A DNA stretch of 64,000 bases from contig JACCIC010000004.1 of NCBI GenBank assembly GCA_018907035.1, positions 4,046,001-4,110,000 on the forward strand, read 5' to 3'. The notes under the pieces are model-generated. The model searched no databases. It was not told where the DNA came from and saw only the letters and a program-made list of their open reading frames with translations. Source of the DNA: Sycobia sp. Sy_11 (Eukaryota; Arthropoda; Insecta; Hymenoptera; Epichrysomallidae). The translations under genes and the position numbers were made by a program. This document shows, one piece after another, positions 48,487-61,028 of the stretch. Every line of letters begins with the position of its first letter. Position 1 is the stretch's first letter.

Positions 48487-48488
<2 letters not shown>
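47673..48488. other. unique DNA, nothing identified
   Basis: AT-rich to about 47940, then CpG-rich to 48250 with overlapping open frames on both strands. Confidence 0.55.
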
Positions 48489-48541
<53 letters not shown>

Positions 48542-48553
48542 CGTGTGTGCGCG
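48489..48553 (+). repeat. (GT)n microsatellite
   Basis: About 50 bp of perfect GT, then GCGTGCGTGTGTGCGCGC. Confidence 0.96.
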
Positions 48554-49600
48554 CTTACGTAACACAAACTTGATTCCAGCTATGCCGATGGAGAAGACAG
48601 AATATAAAACAATAAATAATTCAAACGCATGTATTCGAATTATTTATTGTTCACGCAAAACTGATATGTCTATGCATTATATTGTATTATCGACTTTATA
48701 TTTATTGTCATTTATTATGTTCATTGTAATTATTACTATTTGTTATATTAAATATTTCTTGTTTTGTAGTAAATAAAGAAATTTCTGAAAGTAAGAAAAA
48801 CTTGTTAAGAATATAAACTGAATGATTGTTATGTTTAAACTGATTGATGTTAATTGAATATAAACTTGATTTTAATGATATCCTTTAAGGAATAAATCTC
48901 TTATAAATTTAAAATATTTTTTTACTTTGCGAGCTTCGAATTCTTGATGAAAGCGAAAGTTTTTTAGGTGTATATACCACGTTAGTATTTGTAATAGAAA
49001 AATATATAAATTGTATATTAGTATAAATTTCATAGTTAATAAAAGAATATTATTATTATAATTATAGATTACAAAAAAATTTTTAAATTCAAAAAAATTT
49101 TAGATAAAATTTCTTAAAAAGTATTAAGAATTCATTTCAGTATTAAGTTATATAAGCTTAATGTAAAAAATACAGAAAAAAATTTTTGAAGCAACGATAT
49201 CGTTGCTGTCTTAACTTATGAAAAAGGATTTGAAAAAGTCAATGTAAAAAGCCTATCTCTAAAAGCCAGAGTAGATCAAATTATTTTTAGAGTATAATCT
49301 ATTAACAGATCAAAGTCAAGAAAATTTTACAGCCAACGTCCCATAGTTAATTTTAATTTTTTTTTTAATATCCCACACCACCGAATCCATGATAAATTTA
49401 CTTGGCATAGAATATCTCTTTTTAATTGAAATAGAAACTGGAAAAAAGGGTCACTAAATCTCCAACTTTGAAGTACGATAAACCACGAAACTAATACACC
49501 ATGCACGAAAGAGCCATGTGACGCATAAAAATAATACTGACAGAAATAGCAAAAAAGAAACTTTCGTATAAAAACTATCTGTATGAAACTCGTACGCATA
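48554..49600. other. AT-rich unique DNA
   Basis: AT-rich. Contains an 18-bp perfect palindrome at 49190-49207. No gene supported. Confidence 0.55.
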
Positions 49601-51200
49601 AAATCTGAACTATATATATATATAGCAGTACTCGCGAGAGCGAGCCGCCTATGCCGACGAGGCGCAGCGGCAAGGAGAGCCTATACTATACATATATAAC
49701 TAATAAACTCGAATCACGCGCCTGATGCACGGGGCGCAGCGTCGGAGGGAGCGAGAGGGAGATTGGAGCAACAGCAGGACCAGCAACAGCACCAGCAGTC
49801 AACGTTAGATTCGCAACCGTGCGAGAGTACGGCGAAATATATATATACATACAAGCCATAGCGCACTGCAAGCCGAAATATGCATGAGAGTGCACCTAAT
49901 TGGATCATTCGCCGCGACGTGATTCTCGCACCGACTCCCCCTCGCCCTCCTGCACGCGCGCGGCCCGTATTAATATCCGGTGCTGCGGGCGTGTCTTCCC
50001 CTTCACCAGCTCTCTGTCGCGCTCTTCCTCCCTTATTCTACCAAATTTTTTAGCTCCTACACGCCATTACACAGGTATACGTACCGAATATCACGCACAC
50101 GGCAGAGAACCCCCCCCCCCCTCGTCATTCTCTTTACGGAGGCTCGCGAGCTGCGGTCTCGCTGTTTCACATATAGACGCTGGGATATCGATCGCGGTCG
50201 GTGTGAATTGCCTTACCCCTTACTTTCGCTTATGTAAGGCAATAGACCGCATACGGAGACGGCTGCCGACCGCGTAAACTAAGACGTTCCTGTACGTGCT
50301 AGCGATTTCGTATTTCCCTCTCTATCCTCTCGTTTTTTCCGCGAGCTTCGCAGTTGTGCATACTTGGATATTTTATATATATATATAGAATGGAATCGGT
50401 GCCGTATACAATTTTTATTTACGACTTCAGCTTCATAAACGATAAGGGAAAATTAAAGTAAACGATTCAATAACTTTGATTCGCGCTTTTTCCGAAATTT
50501 ATTCAGGCGCTTTAAGATGTAAATTTTTTACGAAGTAGATCAAATTTGGATATGCAAATCTTTGTTTCTGTGCTTTGAAAACGAATTTCGGACGGGATAG
50601 AGAGTGGAGAGCCAGGCAAAAAGGACAGAATTAGTTTTTCGTTTCAATTACATTTTCTATATTTAATTTCTTCATTGCACTTTAAATTTGCGCGACTTTA
50701 TCACATCGCCGCATCACGTCAAATTTAATAAACTTTCGAAATTGCGGAGATGTTTTATCAGTATTTTTTTACGTCAAATGTACTACGTTGAATAACAGTA
50801 AATCTTTGCAATTACTGTTTGCTTTTTCTTCATTGCCCTCCACAAATTTCAATTTTCAATTCTACATTTTTCCAGAATAACCGTCTATAGGTTAAACTTA
50901 GAAATCTGCGTAGTAACTTCGACAGTTCCATTCTCTTTAATATATTCAAATCTTCGAGTATATAAGTTTTAATTTATTTACAAACAGGCTCGTATAAAAA
51001 TTTTTTTAAACAAATGTTTTCCTTCGTCTGGGCGTTTCAAAACTTTATTTTGATCTACGCAATCCTAGTATAAAATTTCGAGATATAATAATAAGTAACG
51101 CAATTCTTTTTTCACAAATCAATCGTTCGTGATTGGTTTTATTTTACAAATGAACAAAATTTGTTCCTCAAACGAAAAGCGCGTACTATTTCGCGATTCC
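49601..51200. other. mixed unique DNA
   Basis: CpG-rich to about 50340 with a C10 run near 50110-50121, then AT-rich to about 51170. No gene supported. Confidence 0.55.
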
Positions 51201-53720
51201 GAAAACAAACTGTAGTTTGGCGCGCGGCGTATACGGCAAATTCAAAGGCAAATGATTACAGAGCCGCGCGCACGTATTGACGTATACATCGGATATACAG
51301 GGGACCGCGCGCGCCTCCGCATTATCCCGCGCGCCTCGCGTCACAATTGCAAATTAGCCTTCGCCCCACGGGTCTGTTTTTCCCCTGGTCCATGGGCGCG
51401 CGCGAGCTGCCGGCAAAAATTGGATTCGTTTTGCATGTGGCGCGCAGCCCGCGGCCAAAAGGTCGTTAGCGCCCGGAGGGGCGGAGGACGGAGCCGGCGC
51501 GTGCCTCGAATACGTCGATCGGCCGGCAATCCAACGGAAAATCGTTAAAGCTCCGCGAGAGGGCGAGGGAGCCGTGGACGAGGAGACGTTCGTTCGGTTG
51601 GTGAATTATATGCGATAACATAAGGGGAGCGCGGGACGCGACGATCGCGCGATGAGCGGTCAGCGTTTCCGAGATGCGCTGCATTTCTCGACGGGGCTGA
51701 TAACACCGCGCTGCTCTCGATCTTGCAACGGCGCAAGCTGGCAGCCAACTGAATTAACCCGCTTTTTTCTTTTTAACTATTCAATATAGAGCGCAGTATC
51801 GACGAACGAACTATTTTTCGTTTAATGTCGATTCTATAATTCTTTTCCCTCGACCATTGACTGCTAGTCCGCGGAGGAAAAAAATGTTCCTTCTCTAACG
51901 CGCCGGTTCATGGACCATGGTTCATGGAACTCGGCTCTCGTTCTTTCACTTGCAGGGGAATTTAGCATCGCGAAGCGCCACGAAAGTAACTCTACTCGAA
52001 AAATGAGGAGGAGCAATAAAAGTGAAAAATCGAGCAATAAACGCGTTAACGAAGCGTTTTACATGCATAATGCCAGACTGCAACAGGTACCTCCTCTCCG
52101 AGCGGCTCTCTCTCCCTCTCCCGACTCTAGGCGCATCAATCGAAAGCGCCGTTAAGCCAGCGCGCAACGGAGTCACCGGGCAGGATCGTTAATTCTTCAT
52201 CCCGATGTATGGCGGAGCAATGTGAAAATTTGTACGAATACGTTTTATTTTTCTTATTGCGCGGGGATAAAAACGCCGCCTTCGGGGATCTCGATTTAAG
52301 GTAAGCGCGCGCGCGCGCGACGATTACGCATGTAAATCCAGGGCCCAACGGAACATCGATGCCGTGTGCGCCGCGTCGTCAGACTGGCAGTCGCCAGCAG
52401 CGCCGAAGAAACGAGGCGGGCGACCGGCTCTATGCGAGAAAGCGCAGGAGTCGCGACGAGACGAGAGCGGGATAACGCAGCTGTCGAGCCGAGAGCGCTG
52501 GTCGACACTACTCGCGATACACCGCGCCCCCTTTCGTTGCCCGCTTCGTCGCTCGCGTTGCGCACGATGAATTTTTCATTGGCTCGTAAATAGGCAGACG
52601 GGTAGCGGGACCCGCGCGTTCGGGAAAAGGGTCGAGCTGTCCTCGTCACGGATGCCGAACGGAGGTGCGCGGTGCACTCGTACGTACAGGACCGATGGTT
52701 TTTGGATTACGCGATAATTCAATTATATTGTCCTGTAGGATAGCGACGTTACGAGTAGAGCCCCTGTGTCAGCAACGGTGGAAATTATCACAGTTATATA
52801 TATATACATTATGTTTACAAAGTCGTGCACACAGTCCAGTCACTCCTTCACATTTACGAGTTTCATGCGCAACGCGAGCGAAATAATTTGAAAATTTTTA
52901 ATTCACGGGAACACTTTCATTCGATTAATTGGATTTACTTCATTTATACGAGAAGTGATCATTTATCAAGTTGACAATCGATTAAAAATTTTTTTTGAAA
53001 ATTTAATTAGCCCGGAGGGAACAAAATCACCGGCATTTCACGAACCGTCGGCCATTGCTCGAGGTAACGGTTGGGCGAGCGAAAAACTCGCGATCAACGG
53101 GGCGACTCATTCTATCCGATCCGCGATAATAAAAGGAGGGGGTACGCTTAGATCCTCGCAGCGCTAGCGACAATGCCACCCCTCCCCCAGTCTCCGCGAA
53201 CAGCCGGCGCGTAACCCCTGTCTCCCCTCTCGTATCCCGCGCTCGCCTCGAGATCCTCGTTCGCGCGATCGATAAGCACCGCGCGCGAGCGAGCGAGAGA
53301 CGTCCGTCGTATTACGTACGTCGTTATCGTCATCGTCCTGTCGTCGCCGTCCTCGGGCCGCCGACATTTTTACGGGGCGAGGGAGGAGCGATAACGAGCA
53401 TCTCCCCGCGGCGCGGGGCCACCTTTATCTGCGCCCCTCGATCCGCGCGCTCGCGATAACGATCTTCCGCTCTGTCTCTCGGTTGCATCGGGGGGGGGGG
53501 GCGGGGGGCGCTCATTTTTCACGCGACGGTGAAGGGTCGCGCTTGCTTTGCCGACCGCGATCGCACGAACCTCTGCTATATATACACATCCACTGCGAAG
53601 GTGACCCGAGAATGATCTACCGGTACGATTCTGGAGGGGAGGGGAGTATCCGCTGGAACGAGCCCAGCGAGGGACGACGTTACTACCGACCGCCACAATA
53701 AAACTACCGTCCGCGGCAGG
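51200..53720. other. GC/CpG-rich block, promoter-like
   Basis: About 2.5 kb with frequent CGCG and GC content well above the flanks, free of long microsatellites. Overlapping open frames on both strands are expected at this composition. It contains an acceptor-like and donor-like pair (51956-52086), a GGTAAGC donor-like site (about 52298) followed by a CG run, and G12CG6 at 53490-53508. It could be a promoter or 5' exon region. No strand can be assigned. Confidence 0.35.
51910..52086 (+). other. candidate first or internal exon, unproven
   Basis: From ATG at 51910 (G at +4) the frame is open for 59 codons to CAG at 52084-52086, next to GTACCT. Alternatively, TTTCACTTGCAG (ending 51955) is an acceptor, giving a 131-nt exon 51956-52086. 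The peptide is Lys/Asn/Ser-rich in its second half and matches nothing I recognise. Confidence 0.15.
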
Positions 53721-55861
53721 CGCTTTAGGACCTGGAGGAATTTAATAGGCCGCGAGACGCTGGCCCCAGGGAGGAAAAGCTCCAGCGAGCTTCATGCCGA
53801 CCTACTGTTTCTTTTATTTTCACGGCTTTACGGAGATCGGAACGAACTCGCGGTGAAATTAGCCGTCGCCAAGTGGAGATTCTAAAGAGAGGGACTCCGT
53901 CCTCGTTCGTAAAAGAGGATAGTTTCGGATAAATAAATGATTGTGTTTTTTGTAATTCGTTAAAAGGCTCTGTAAGATTTCGAATCACATTATAAAGTCA
54001 CGAAAGTCACGAATAGTTCGAAACCTCGGCAGACAAACTAAAATCTATCTTTATTTATTCAAAATAAATTTCTTCGGGGGCAGAGTTATTGCTATTCTTA
54101 TATTAATTAATCATTATTGTTATTATCTAATTTGATAATTAATAAAGTATTGGCTACGAAATATAATGAAATATATTTTAAATTCAGATTGTTCATAGAA
54201 TTAAATAGAGTTCACGTAAAACTATTTAATACAAATTTCAAGCGTGCTTTCTAAATTTTTCTGCTTTCTAAAATTAAAGTATGCTTTTCAAATCGCACTT
54301 GAGGCAGGAAACGAAGACCTGCCATACGGCCGAGAATCCGAGGACATGCGAAAAGCCGACCGAACGGCGCGAACCTGTATTGGCTCTATCGGCGCAGCAT
54401 CGATTTTCCGTATAAGAGTAAAAGCTCCGACTGATAATAGCGCGATAATAGCGCGCGTATTCCCCTCCGTTCTCTCTTCTTTTACGCGCGACACCGATGG
54501 CAGACAACGGAGGCTCTCGTGCCGCGAAAGCTTTTAAAGCGCTTTTTTCCTCGGCGACGCGTGCGCGCCTTCGCTTTTCCCAACCCGCGACGCGGCGGAG
54601 AATCGAATCGATCCTCTTTTTTTTTCATCTCGCACGCGCGAAGGCCCATTTTTCCTTTAGACGCGCTGGATGGGTTTTCTTCTTTACCGCTCGGCCCTCT
54701 CTCTCTCTCCCTCTCTCTCCCTCTCCCTCTCTCTTATTGTATACATCACTTTTGTTACTTTTCCGCCATTGTGCTGTAGCGGAACAGAGGTTGAAAAATT
54801 TTGCGCTAATGGCTTACTTCAGGAGGCAGTGGCGAAATACCGAAAGTGTCGGGGTCACCTTAAAAAAGGCTCTCACCAATGCCTAGCGAAACGCGCGTGC
54901 ACATGGAATCTGCGGATAAAGGAGTACGGTGCGCAGTCGCTTATATAGTATAGAGAAGTTTCAAAACAGGATTGTCGGTTTTCCATTGTTGATTGTCGGG
55001 CTTTTGTTTTTACAAATTTGTTTATGTTATTCTGTAAAAGGAATTTCCTGTTTTGATGAGAAAATGCAATCCAATTTTATCGAAGAACGACTTTGCGATT
55101 GGAAATAGGTTATTATAACAACAACAAGAATTTACAACAACATCGATGTTCTGAGATCAAAGAATTTCTTCTACAAAGGCAACTTAATTGTTCGTATTGT
55201 TTTAATTACTATTGTTAATTTCTTTCTCTTTTTTATTATCTATTCGCAGCTTAATAGACTGCGCAGAGAAAATGATCGATACACGGACTTAGTGACTGTT
55301 TTTCAGTAAAATTTTCAGTAAAATTCAGCCCAAACCACTGAACACGCAGAAATATTGGAGACAAATACCACTCTCGGATTATCAGAATTATTCAAGAAAG
55401 AATTTTACGTTAAGCAATCATTATGGGGGTGAAAATTAATTAAATATGCTTTTAAGATAGTCTTTGTAATTTCCGATTCGTCAATGTCACTAATTCGATG
55501 ATTGGTTTTAAAGAATACTTTCAACGGTAATCACTAAAAATGAAAATCTGGATTTGATATCAATTTAGCCATTAAATGATGATAAATGGATACATTCATA
55601 AAAATTCGTGCATTTATATTGCACATTATACTTACAGTCGATACGGAACAACCTTTCTCCTGAATAGTTATTTCAATTACAAAAACCAAAAAACAAAATT
55701 ATGTTTATTGTAGACTGGTAAAAGCCATACGAGATTTTTATGCGAATTATTGTTGAATGAAAGAAAACCCCGCTATTATCTTAGTTTATTCGAACGGGAT
55801 ATTTCGTTCAAGGATTGCTGCATGTAACTTGTGAGCGAGCTCTCTGAGATATAAATATTTA
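53721..55861. other. mixed unique DNA
   Basis: Mixed to about 54300, CpG-rich from about 54310 to 54900 with a short CT-rich tract (54697-54733), then AT-rich. The candidate frame 54497-54886 lies here. Confidence 0.5.
54497..54886 (+). other. candidate ORF, unproven
   Basis: 129 codons from an ATG in good context (CCGATGGCA), ending at TAG. The middle third is a CT-repeat read as Ser/Leu/Pro. The first 55 residues are repeat-free and Arg/Ala/Phe-rich. No domain is recognised. The repeat-driven openness argues against a real gene. Confidence 0.12.
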
Positions 55862-55926
55862 CACATTTATATATATATATATATAATCAATATAAATATA
55901 TAATAATATAAATATATATATTTATA
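55862..55926. repeat. degenerate TA/ATAAATA-rich tract
   Basis: TA runs interleaved with ATAAATATA and AATATAAAT; almost pure A/T. Confidence 0.85.
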
Positions 55927-56071
55927 AGGTAAGAAATGAACTTATTCTCGACTGAACAGAAGCTCGATGCAGTAACGTGAATATGTCTGCTCCTGCATAG
56001 TAGCGCACTTCCCAAGTTATATACACATATACGGCGCACAAATTCTTCATTGATCTTTACTTCGCGTAAGC

Positions 56072-56135
<64 letters not shown>
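56072..56135. repeat. (TA)n microsatellite
   Basis: About 64 bp of TA with one G, followed by a 16-bp tandem duplication (56134-56165). Confidence 0.95.
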
Positions 56136-56137
<2 letters not shown>

Positions 56138-56239
56138 CCCAGAGACTATATTGCCCATAGACTATATTTCACCGCGCGTTCTGCGAAGAGACTCGAAGGC
56201 TAAACATGAATGAAATCTCTTATTAAAACCTTATCTATT

Positions 56240-56248
56240 TCTCTCTCT

Positions 56249-56289
<41 letters not shown>
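56240..56289 (+). repeat. (CT)n microsatellite
   Basis: About 50 bp of CT with minor interruptions, between two TA arrays. Confidence 0.94.
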
Positions 56290-56292
<3 letters not shown>

Positions 56293-56481
56293 AGGTGGCT
56301 GGGGGGAGAAAAGCACAGTAGGAGAATAGCAACGGCAGCCTGTGCTATGCCGTTCCGCTACCACTTCTGCTGCTCAACTGCTTTCCTGCTCTTTCTATGC
56401 AGCGCGACGGATAGCCTGCCCCCGGTGCTCTATACGTCTGTCCTTGGGCATATACTTCAAGACATGTCCGTTCAAGGGTCT

Positions 56482-56496
56482 AATATACATATATAT

Positions 56497-56555
<59 letters not shown>
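56482..56555. repeat. (TA)n microsatellite, imperfect 5' end
   Basis: ATATATAATATATATAATATA leads into about 45 bp of TA. Confidence 0.94.
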
Positions 56556-56561
<6 letters not shown>

Positions 56562-57036
56562 TCTATGACGGAGCAGAGACGGAAAACTTCATGTACGCGC
56601 GGCGTATTTCCCCTCCCCGCACTAGCATAATAGCCCCTTCTATTACATCGGAGCTCTTGTCGCGCGGGACTTTGAGTCAAGAGGCGAGAGCGCCAGCTCG
56701 CGCTTTGAGTTTCGACTCCGATACGCCCCCCCCCCCGCCGCCGCCGCCCTATCCCCGCAACTCCCCCCGACGAATGGAGCCGCGCTACTCTCTCGACCTA
56801 ATTAGATCAATCTGAAGCGGAGGAGGGCGCGGGACCAGACACGAGAGAGGAGAGGGGCGCCGGTGGCTTCCGAGTGCCGGAAAACCTTCGCGTCGGATGA
56901 GAGTGGGGTGGGGTGGGGGGTATCGCTGCGATAAAGCGCGGCGCGCGAACAGCCGCTCTTCGTCATGGGGATATGATTGATGGCCGCGCGCCCGCACGGT
57001 ACTTAAATCATCTGATGCGCGCCCTTGATAAATTGT

Positions 57037-57038
<2 letters not shown>
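56556..57038. other. GC/CpG-rich unique DNA
   Basis: C-rich and CpG-rich, with a C10 followed by (GCC)n near 56726-56748 and G runs near 56904-56920. No gene supported. Confidence 0.5.

Positions 57039-57094
<56 letters not shown>
57039..57094. repeat. (TA)n microsatellite
   Basis: About 55 bp of perfect TA. Confidence 0.95.
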
Positions 57095-57097
<3 letters not shown>

Positions 57098-57143
57098 TTT
57101 TTGTCCCCGAGGCACGCCGCTCTCGAGAGCACCTCTCTCTATC

Positions 57144-57144
<1 letters not shown>

Positions 57145-57188
<44 letters not shown>
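57145..57188 (+). repeat. (CT)n microsatellite
   Basis: About 44 bp of perfect CT, 50 bp after a TA array. Confidence 0.95.
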
Positions 57189-57191
<3 letters not shown>

Positions 57192-57327
57192 TTTTCCCTC
57201 TATTTTTAGAGCGAGCTTAACGGGGTGCGAGGGTTTTACAGTTTACGAGCTTCTTTCCGACGGCCCTCCCCCTCCACCGCCCAGACCCCCTTCCTTTTTG
57301 TTCCGCTTTCCATTCGACTTTTTTCGC

Positions 57328-57345
57328 AAAAAAAAAAAAAAAAAA
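57328..57345 (+). repeat. A18 homopolymer
   Basis: Eighteen consecutive A. It could be a decayed poly-A tail, but no element is recognised upstream. Confidence 0.9.
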
Positions 57346-58590
57346 CAAAGAAAGCCCCGTTATAGTATAGGAGCGGTGCGTTTTTGAGGGGAATTAGGCT
57401 ACGGAGACGCGTGCTTATAGTGTTTGTAATGGAGAATAATGGTGTTTACGTCGTATGAGTTACGGAGTATTACGGATTTTCTGGTCTGGGGAGAATTTTG
57501 AGGTCTTCATATACAATTATAGTATAGCTGAAAGGGTGTGTCCTTGTTAAATTTCTTTATATCAGTCGTTTTATAAATGCACGAGAACATGCATGATATT
57601 GCCTATACGTTAAAACTTTATAAACAATAATTCATACGCTCCTGTGACTTTTATGTAAATAATTAATTATAAAAGTTTATATATTTCAGAATAGTTCAGT
57701 AAAAGTAATATAAATACAATATTCTTTGTGAAATTTTAATTTAAAATTGCATTGTTTGTAATATAACTTTGAAATATAATATTTATGACACCTTAGATAT
57801 ACATAATAGTATTTAATCGCTTACACGGATGCATAATGGAAATAAATAATTTTTGATTTATAATAAAGGAAGGATGTAAAAACGTTTTTCACTTTTCCCA
57901 GTCGTAATTCCATCCTAGCATATGGTATCGGTTAATTTGCTGAAGAGAAAAGTAACGTTATACAATTACTTAATATTGTGGATTTTTAAATTAGAAATTT
58001 ATATGTAAAGTTATAATTAGTAACTGTGAAACACTAACATGTTGTAAATATTGCGCATCATTACGAACTGCATTAATTAACTGTACAAACGTTTCACGTA
58101 CGTATCGAATATGAATAGTAGCGCACACAGCGAGCTCTTTAATCTAATAATTACCTCGTTAACATAAATCTAAACTTTTTTTCTTCAAAATTCGCATTTC
58201 AATTTTATGAGATTTTTAACGACCTTAGAAAGCAATGAATCAAATTTACATTCGAAAGTCGCTTCTGCAGAGACGCCATTTTTCTATTCTTCTTTAACAT
58301 ATGAAAATTTCTTTCCGACGACCTTCTTTCAATAATTTTTTTCGACTAAAATAAATTCGATTTTAAAAGCCAAGCCTGGTTTGAAACGACTTCAGGTGTT
58401 TGAGATTTTTATATGTTCCACATAAAATGATGGTCAATGTGTTTTCTTTGAATAAATCTCTTTGGGACTCGTTTGTTTTTGTTTTTCTCATTTTTAATCT
58501 TCAATTGCACGAATTTGTCAAGCTCGTAAATTACTATCACGTCGCAATAACAATTTTCAATTTCTTTGAAATAAAAAAAAAATACACCTC
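57346..58590. other. AT-rich unique DNA
   Basis: AT-rich with no supported gene or repeat family. Confidence 0.55.
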
Positions 58591-58599
58591 CGTCATAGA

Positions 58600-59430
58600 G
58601 CACGGCTGAAGAGTCAGTCTCTAGACGCAGCGCGCACTCTTCCCGACTCTGCGAGCCACGTTCAGGCTTACAACGAAGGGGCACGCGCTCGCGCCCGTCC
58701 GCGGCCCCAGATAGAGGACGAAACTCCCACGCCGCACGTACGCAGAACGCCCTAGCTCGCTTTACGATCCTCTACGCACTTCCGCCACGGACGCGGGCGC
58801 GTCATACGCCCGCCAATTTCGTGGCCGACGAGTCCGCCCGGTGACGCGACGCTCTGAAATATGGACGAAGAGAACGGTAAAGGGGGAGGGAGGGCTCGAT
58901 TGCGCGCGACAGCGGGAAGGCCGAGCCCGAGTGCAGGACCCCGCCGCGTCGGTCCCTCCCTACCGGCCCGCGCCTCTCTGCCTATGCGCGCGGCGCCCTC
59001 TTCCTGTTTCTCCGCATACGAATATTTCTAAATGCACGCTCGGTCGCGGCGCGCGAGCCATCCTTGCCGCGTTCCCTCGGGCTCGCGTATACGCGTCGCC
59101 GGCGCCCCTTTTGTTTTTTAGCGCGCGCGCGCGAGCGCAGATCCGGCTCTCTCCTCTCTCATCCCGGCCTCAACCCCCTCGCTCTTTTTCCGTTGCCTCG
59201 TATTTTGCGCCGCGTCGGCGTCCGTTGAAAAAAAAAAACAGATGAAACGGCCTCCCCTCGAGCTTTTCCGCCCGTTCTTGATTATCTTGTTTTCGTCTCC
59301 GGGCAGCGCGCGTGTATTTCTTTGCGCCGCGAGCGCTCGTTTTGAGCCCCGGCAACGGGAAGGGCGGGGTGAGGAGGGCTATAAATCGGCAATAACGATG
59401 CGGCCTGGCTCTTCAAGATCATAATCCAAA
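58600..59430. other. GC/CpG-rich block, promoter-like
   Basis: Strongly CpG-rich, sharply bounded by AT-rich DNA on both sides. An initiator-like TCAGTC occurs near 58613-58618, without a convincing TATA box or downstream element. Overlapping open frames on both strands reflect composition. It may be an insect CpG-rich promoter; unproven. Confidence 0.3.
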
Positions 59431-60985
59431 TCGCGTGCGTGAAAAAAATGTTGGAGAGAGCCCATGTATGGGCGCTACGGTCGGTCCGCGAAAACTTGGG
59501 CGTCTCGTTGTGGCGATTTTTTTGTAAAGATTTTTATTCCAAAATGTTGTCTAAATTCATCCGAAGCTGTGCGAATTATTACTGAGAAAAAGCTGCACAA
59601 TAAGACAAATATGTAGTTATTTCATCCATAGAAGATTAGGAGTTCAAACTGTAGAGCTGCATATTATATACCTTCAACTATATGATTATTATTGTAGAAC
59701 ATTATCTTCGACCGTAAATACATTAATTAATATTCATTGGATTTGAAAATTACTATAATAATATTCCTCAAACCATTCGCTGAAAAAGTATAAATGTGTA
59801 GAAGAAAAAGTTATTGTATTATACTTTTTGGCTAGTTATAAGCGTAAACGTCTAGAGAATCACACATCTAACACACGCGTCTTGTCTCAGAACTGTTTGA
59901 GAATAAATACACATATCTCTTGAAAAGCGAGTGGAGGTGTACGCGTTTAACCTAAAGTTAGCGAGAAATACTATATACTCGTACTTTTTCTAAGTACGAA
60001 TAAATTTTCATGTATTAATCGTGTTCTACATAGAACTGTAGATTCATTTTATATACCATCTGTAATATTATTTTTGGTTTAATTAAATAAATAAATAAGT
60101 AAAATTTACGCCGTGATATATTTGAGAGATAAAATAAAATTTTGTGTAGATCTATACGATGGCGATTTTAAAGTATATTAATAAAGTTATTAGTATGGGC
60201 CAGAAGGGAACACTAATAATTTCATATTCCTTCCCACGGTAGTTAAACGTAAAAGCTACTATTAATTTACTATAGTTAAGCTATTACTACGGCAAATGTA
60301 AGTTTATTTGATAAAAAAGCACGTGTTTTTATCAAAATATCTATATATAGATGTATAATTCTTTCTTTCCTCTTAAAGCAATTTGTACGTATAAAAAATG
60401 TGCAATGAATTTTTGATATTTTATCGAAAAAATAATACTTGAAAAACGAAATATCTTAACCTTACATTTCTGTTGAATCCTTTCTAGTTTATATAAATAT
60501 AATATTTCACTTTTTTAGAATGCTTTTGAGTTTATGCCCATTTAATACAATAATAAAAATTCACGATTTCATGATTATTTCAGAGTAGTGTAATGGTCAT
60601 CTGAAACTTTTGAAATGATTCGAGACCGACGACAAAGAACTAAATGGCTTTATTCAGGGATTAATGAAATCTTTTGATAATGTTCAATCGGAATCAATGT
60701 GAAATCAATTTTAATATATTTGAATTCATATTAAATCAATCGATTCTAAGATCATAAATGTTTTTCGCCCTTACTCTTCGAGGAACCATACCTCGCGAGT
60801 ATGATAACGCGCGTGCTTTCGAACGCCACGCCCGCGCGCGTTTAGATAGATTTTCGAGGATCTGTCGGTCGCCCGGGGGAATACATGGTACACCATTTGA
60901 CGCTCTCGGTTTGAACTGCAATCCGATATCTTTTTTCATTAGCTCGGGAAGGCAGCGCCGTTAAAAAATAACGAGAGTACCAGAG

Positions 60986-60988
<3 letters not shown>
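59431..60988. other. AT-rich unique DNA
   Basis: AT-rich to about 60760, then mixed. No supported gene. Confidence 0.55.

Positions 60989-61026
<38 letters not shown>
60989..61026 (+). repeat. (GA)n microsatellite
   Basis: About 38 bp of GA. Confidence 0.94.
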
Positions 61027-61028
<2 letters not shown>

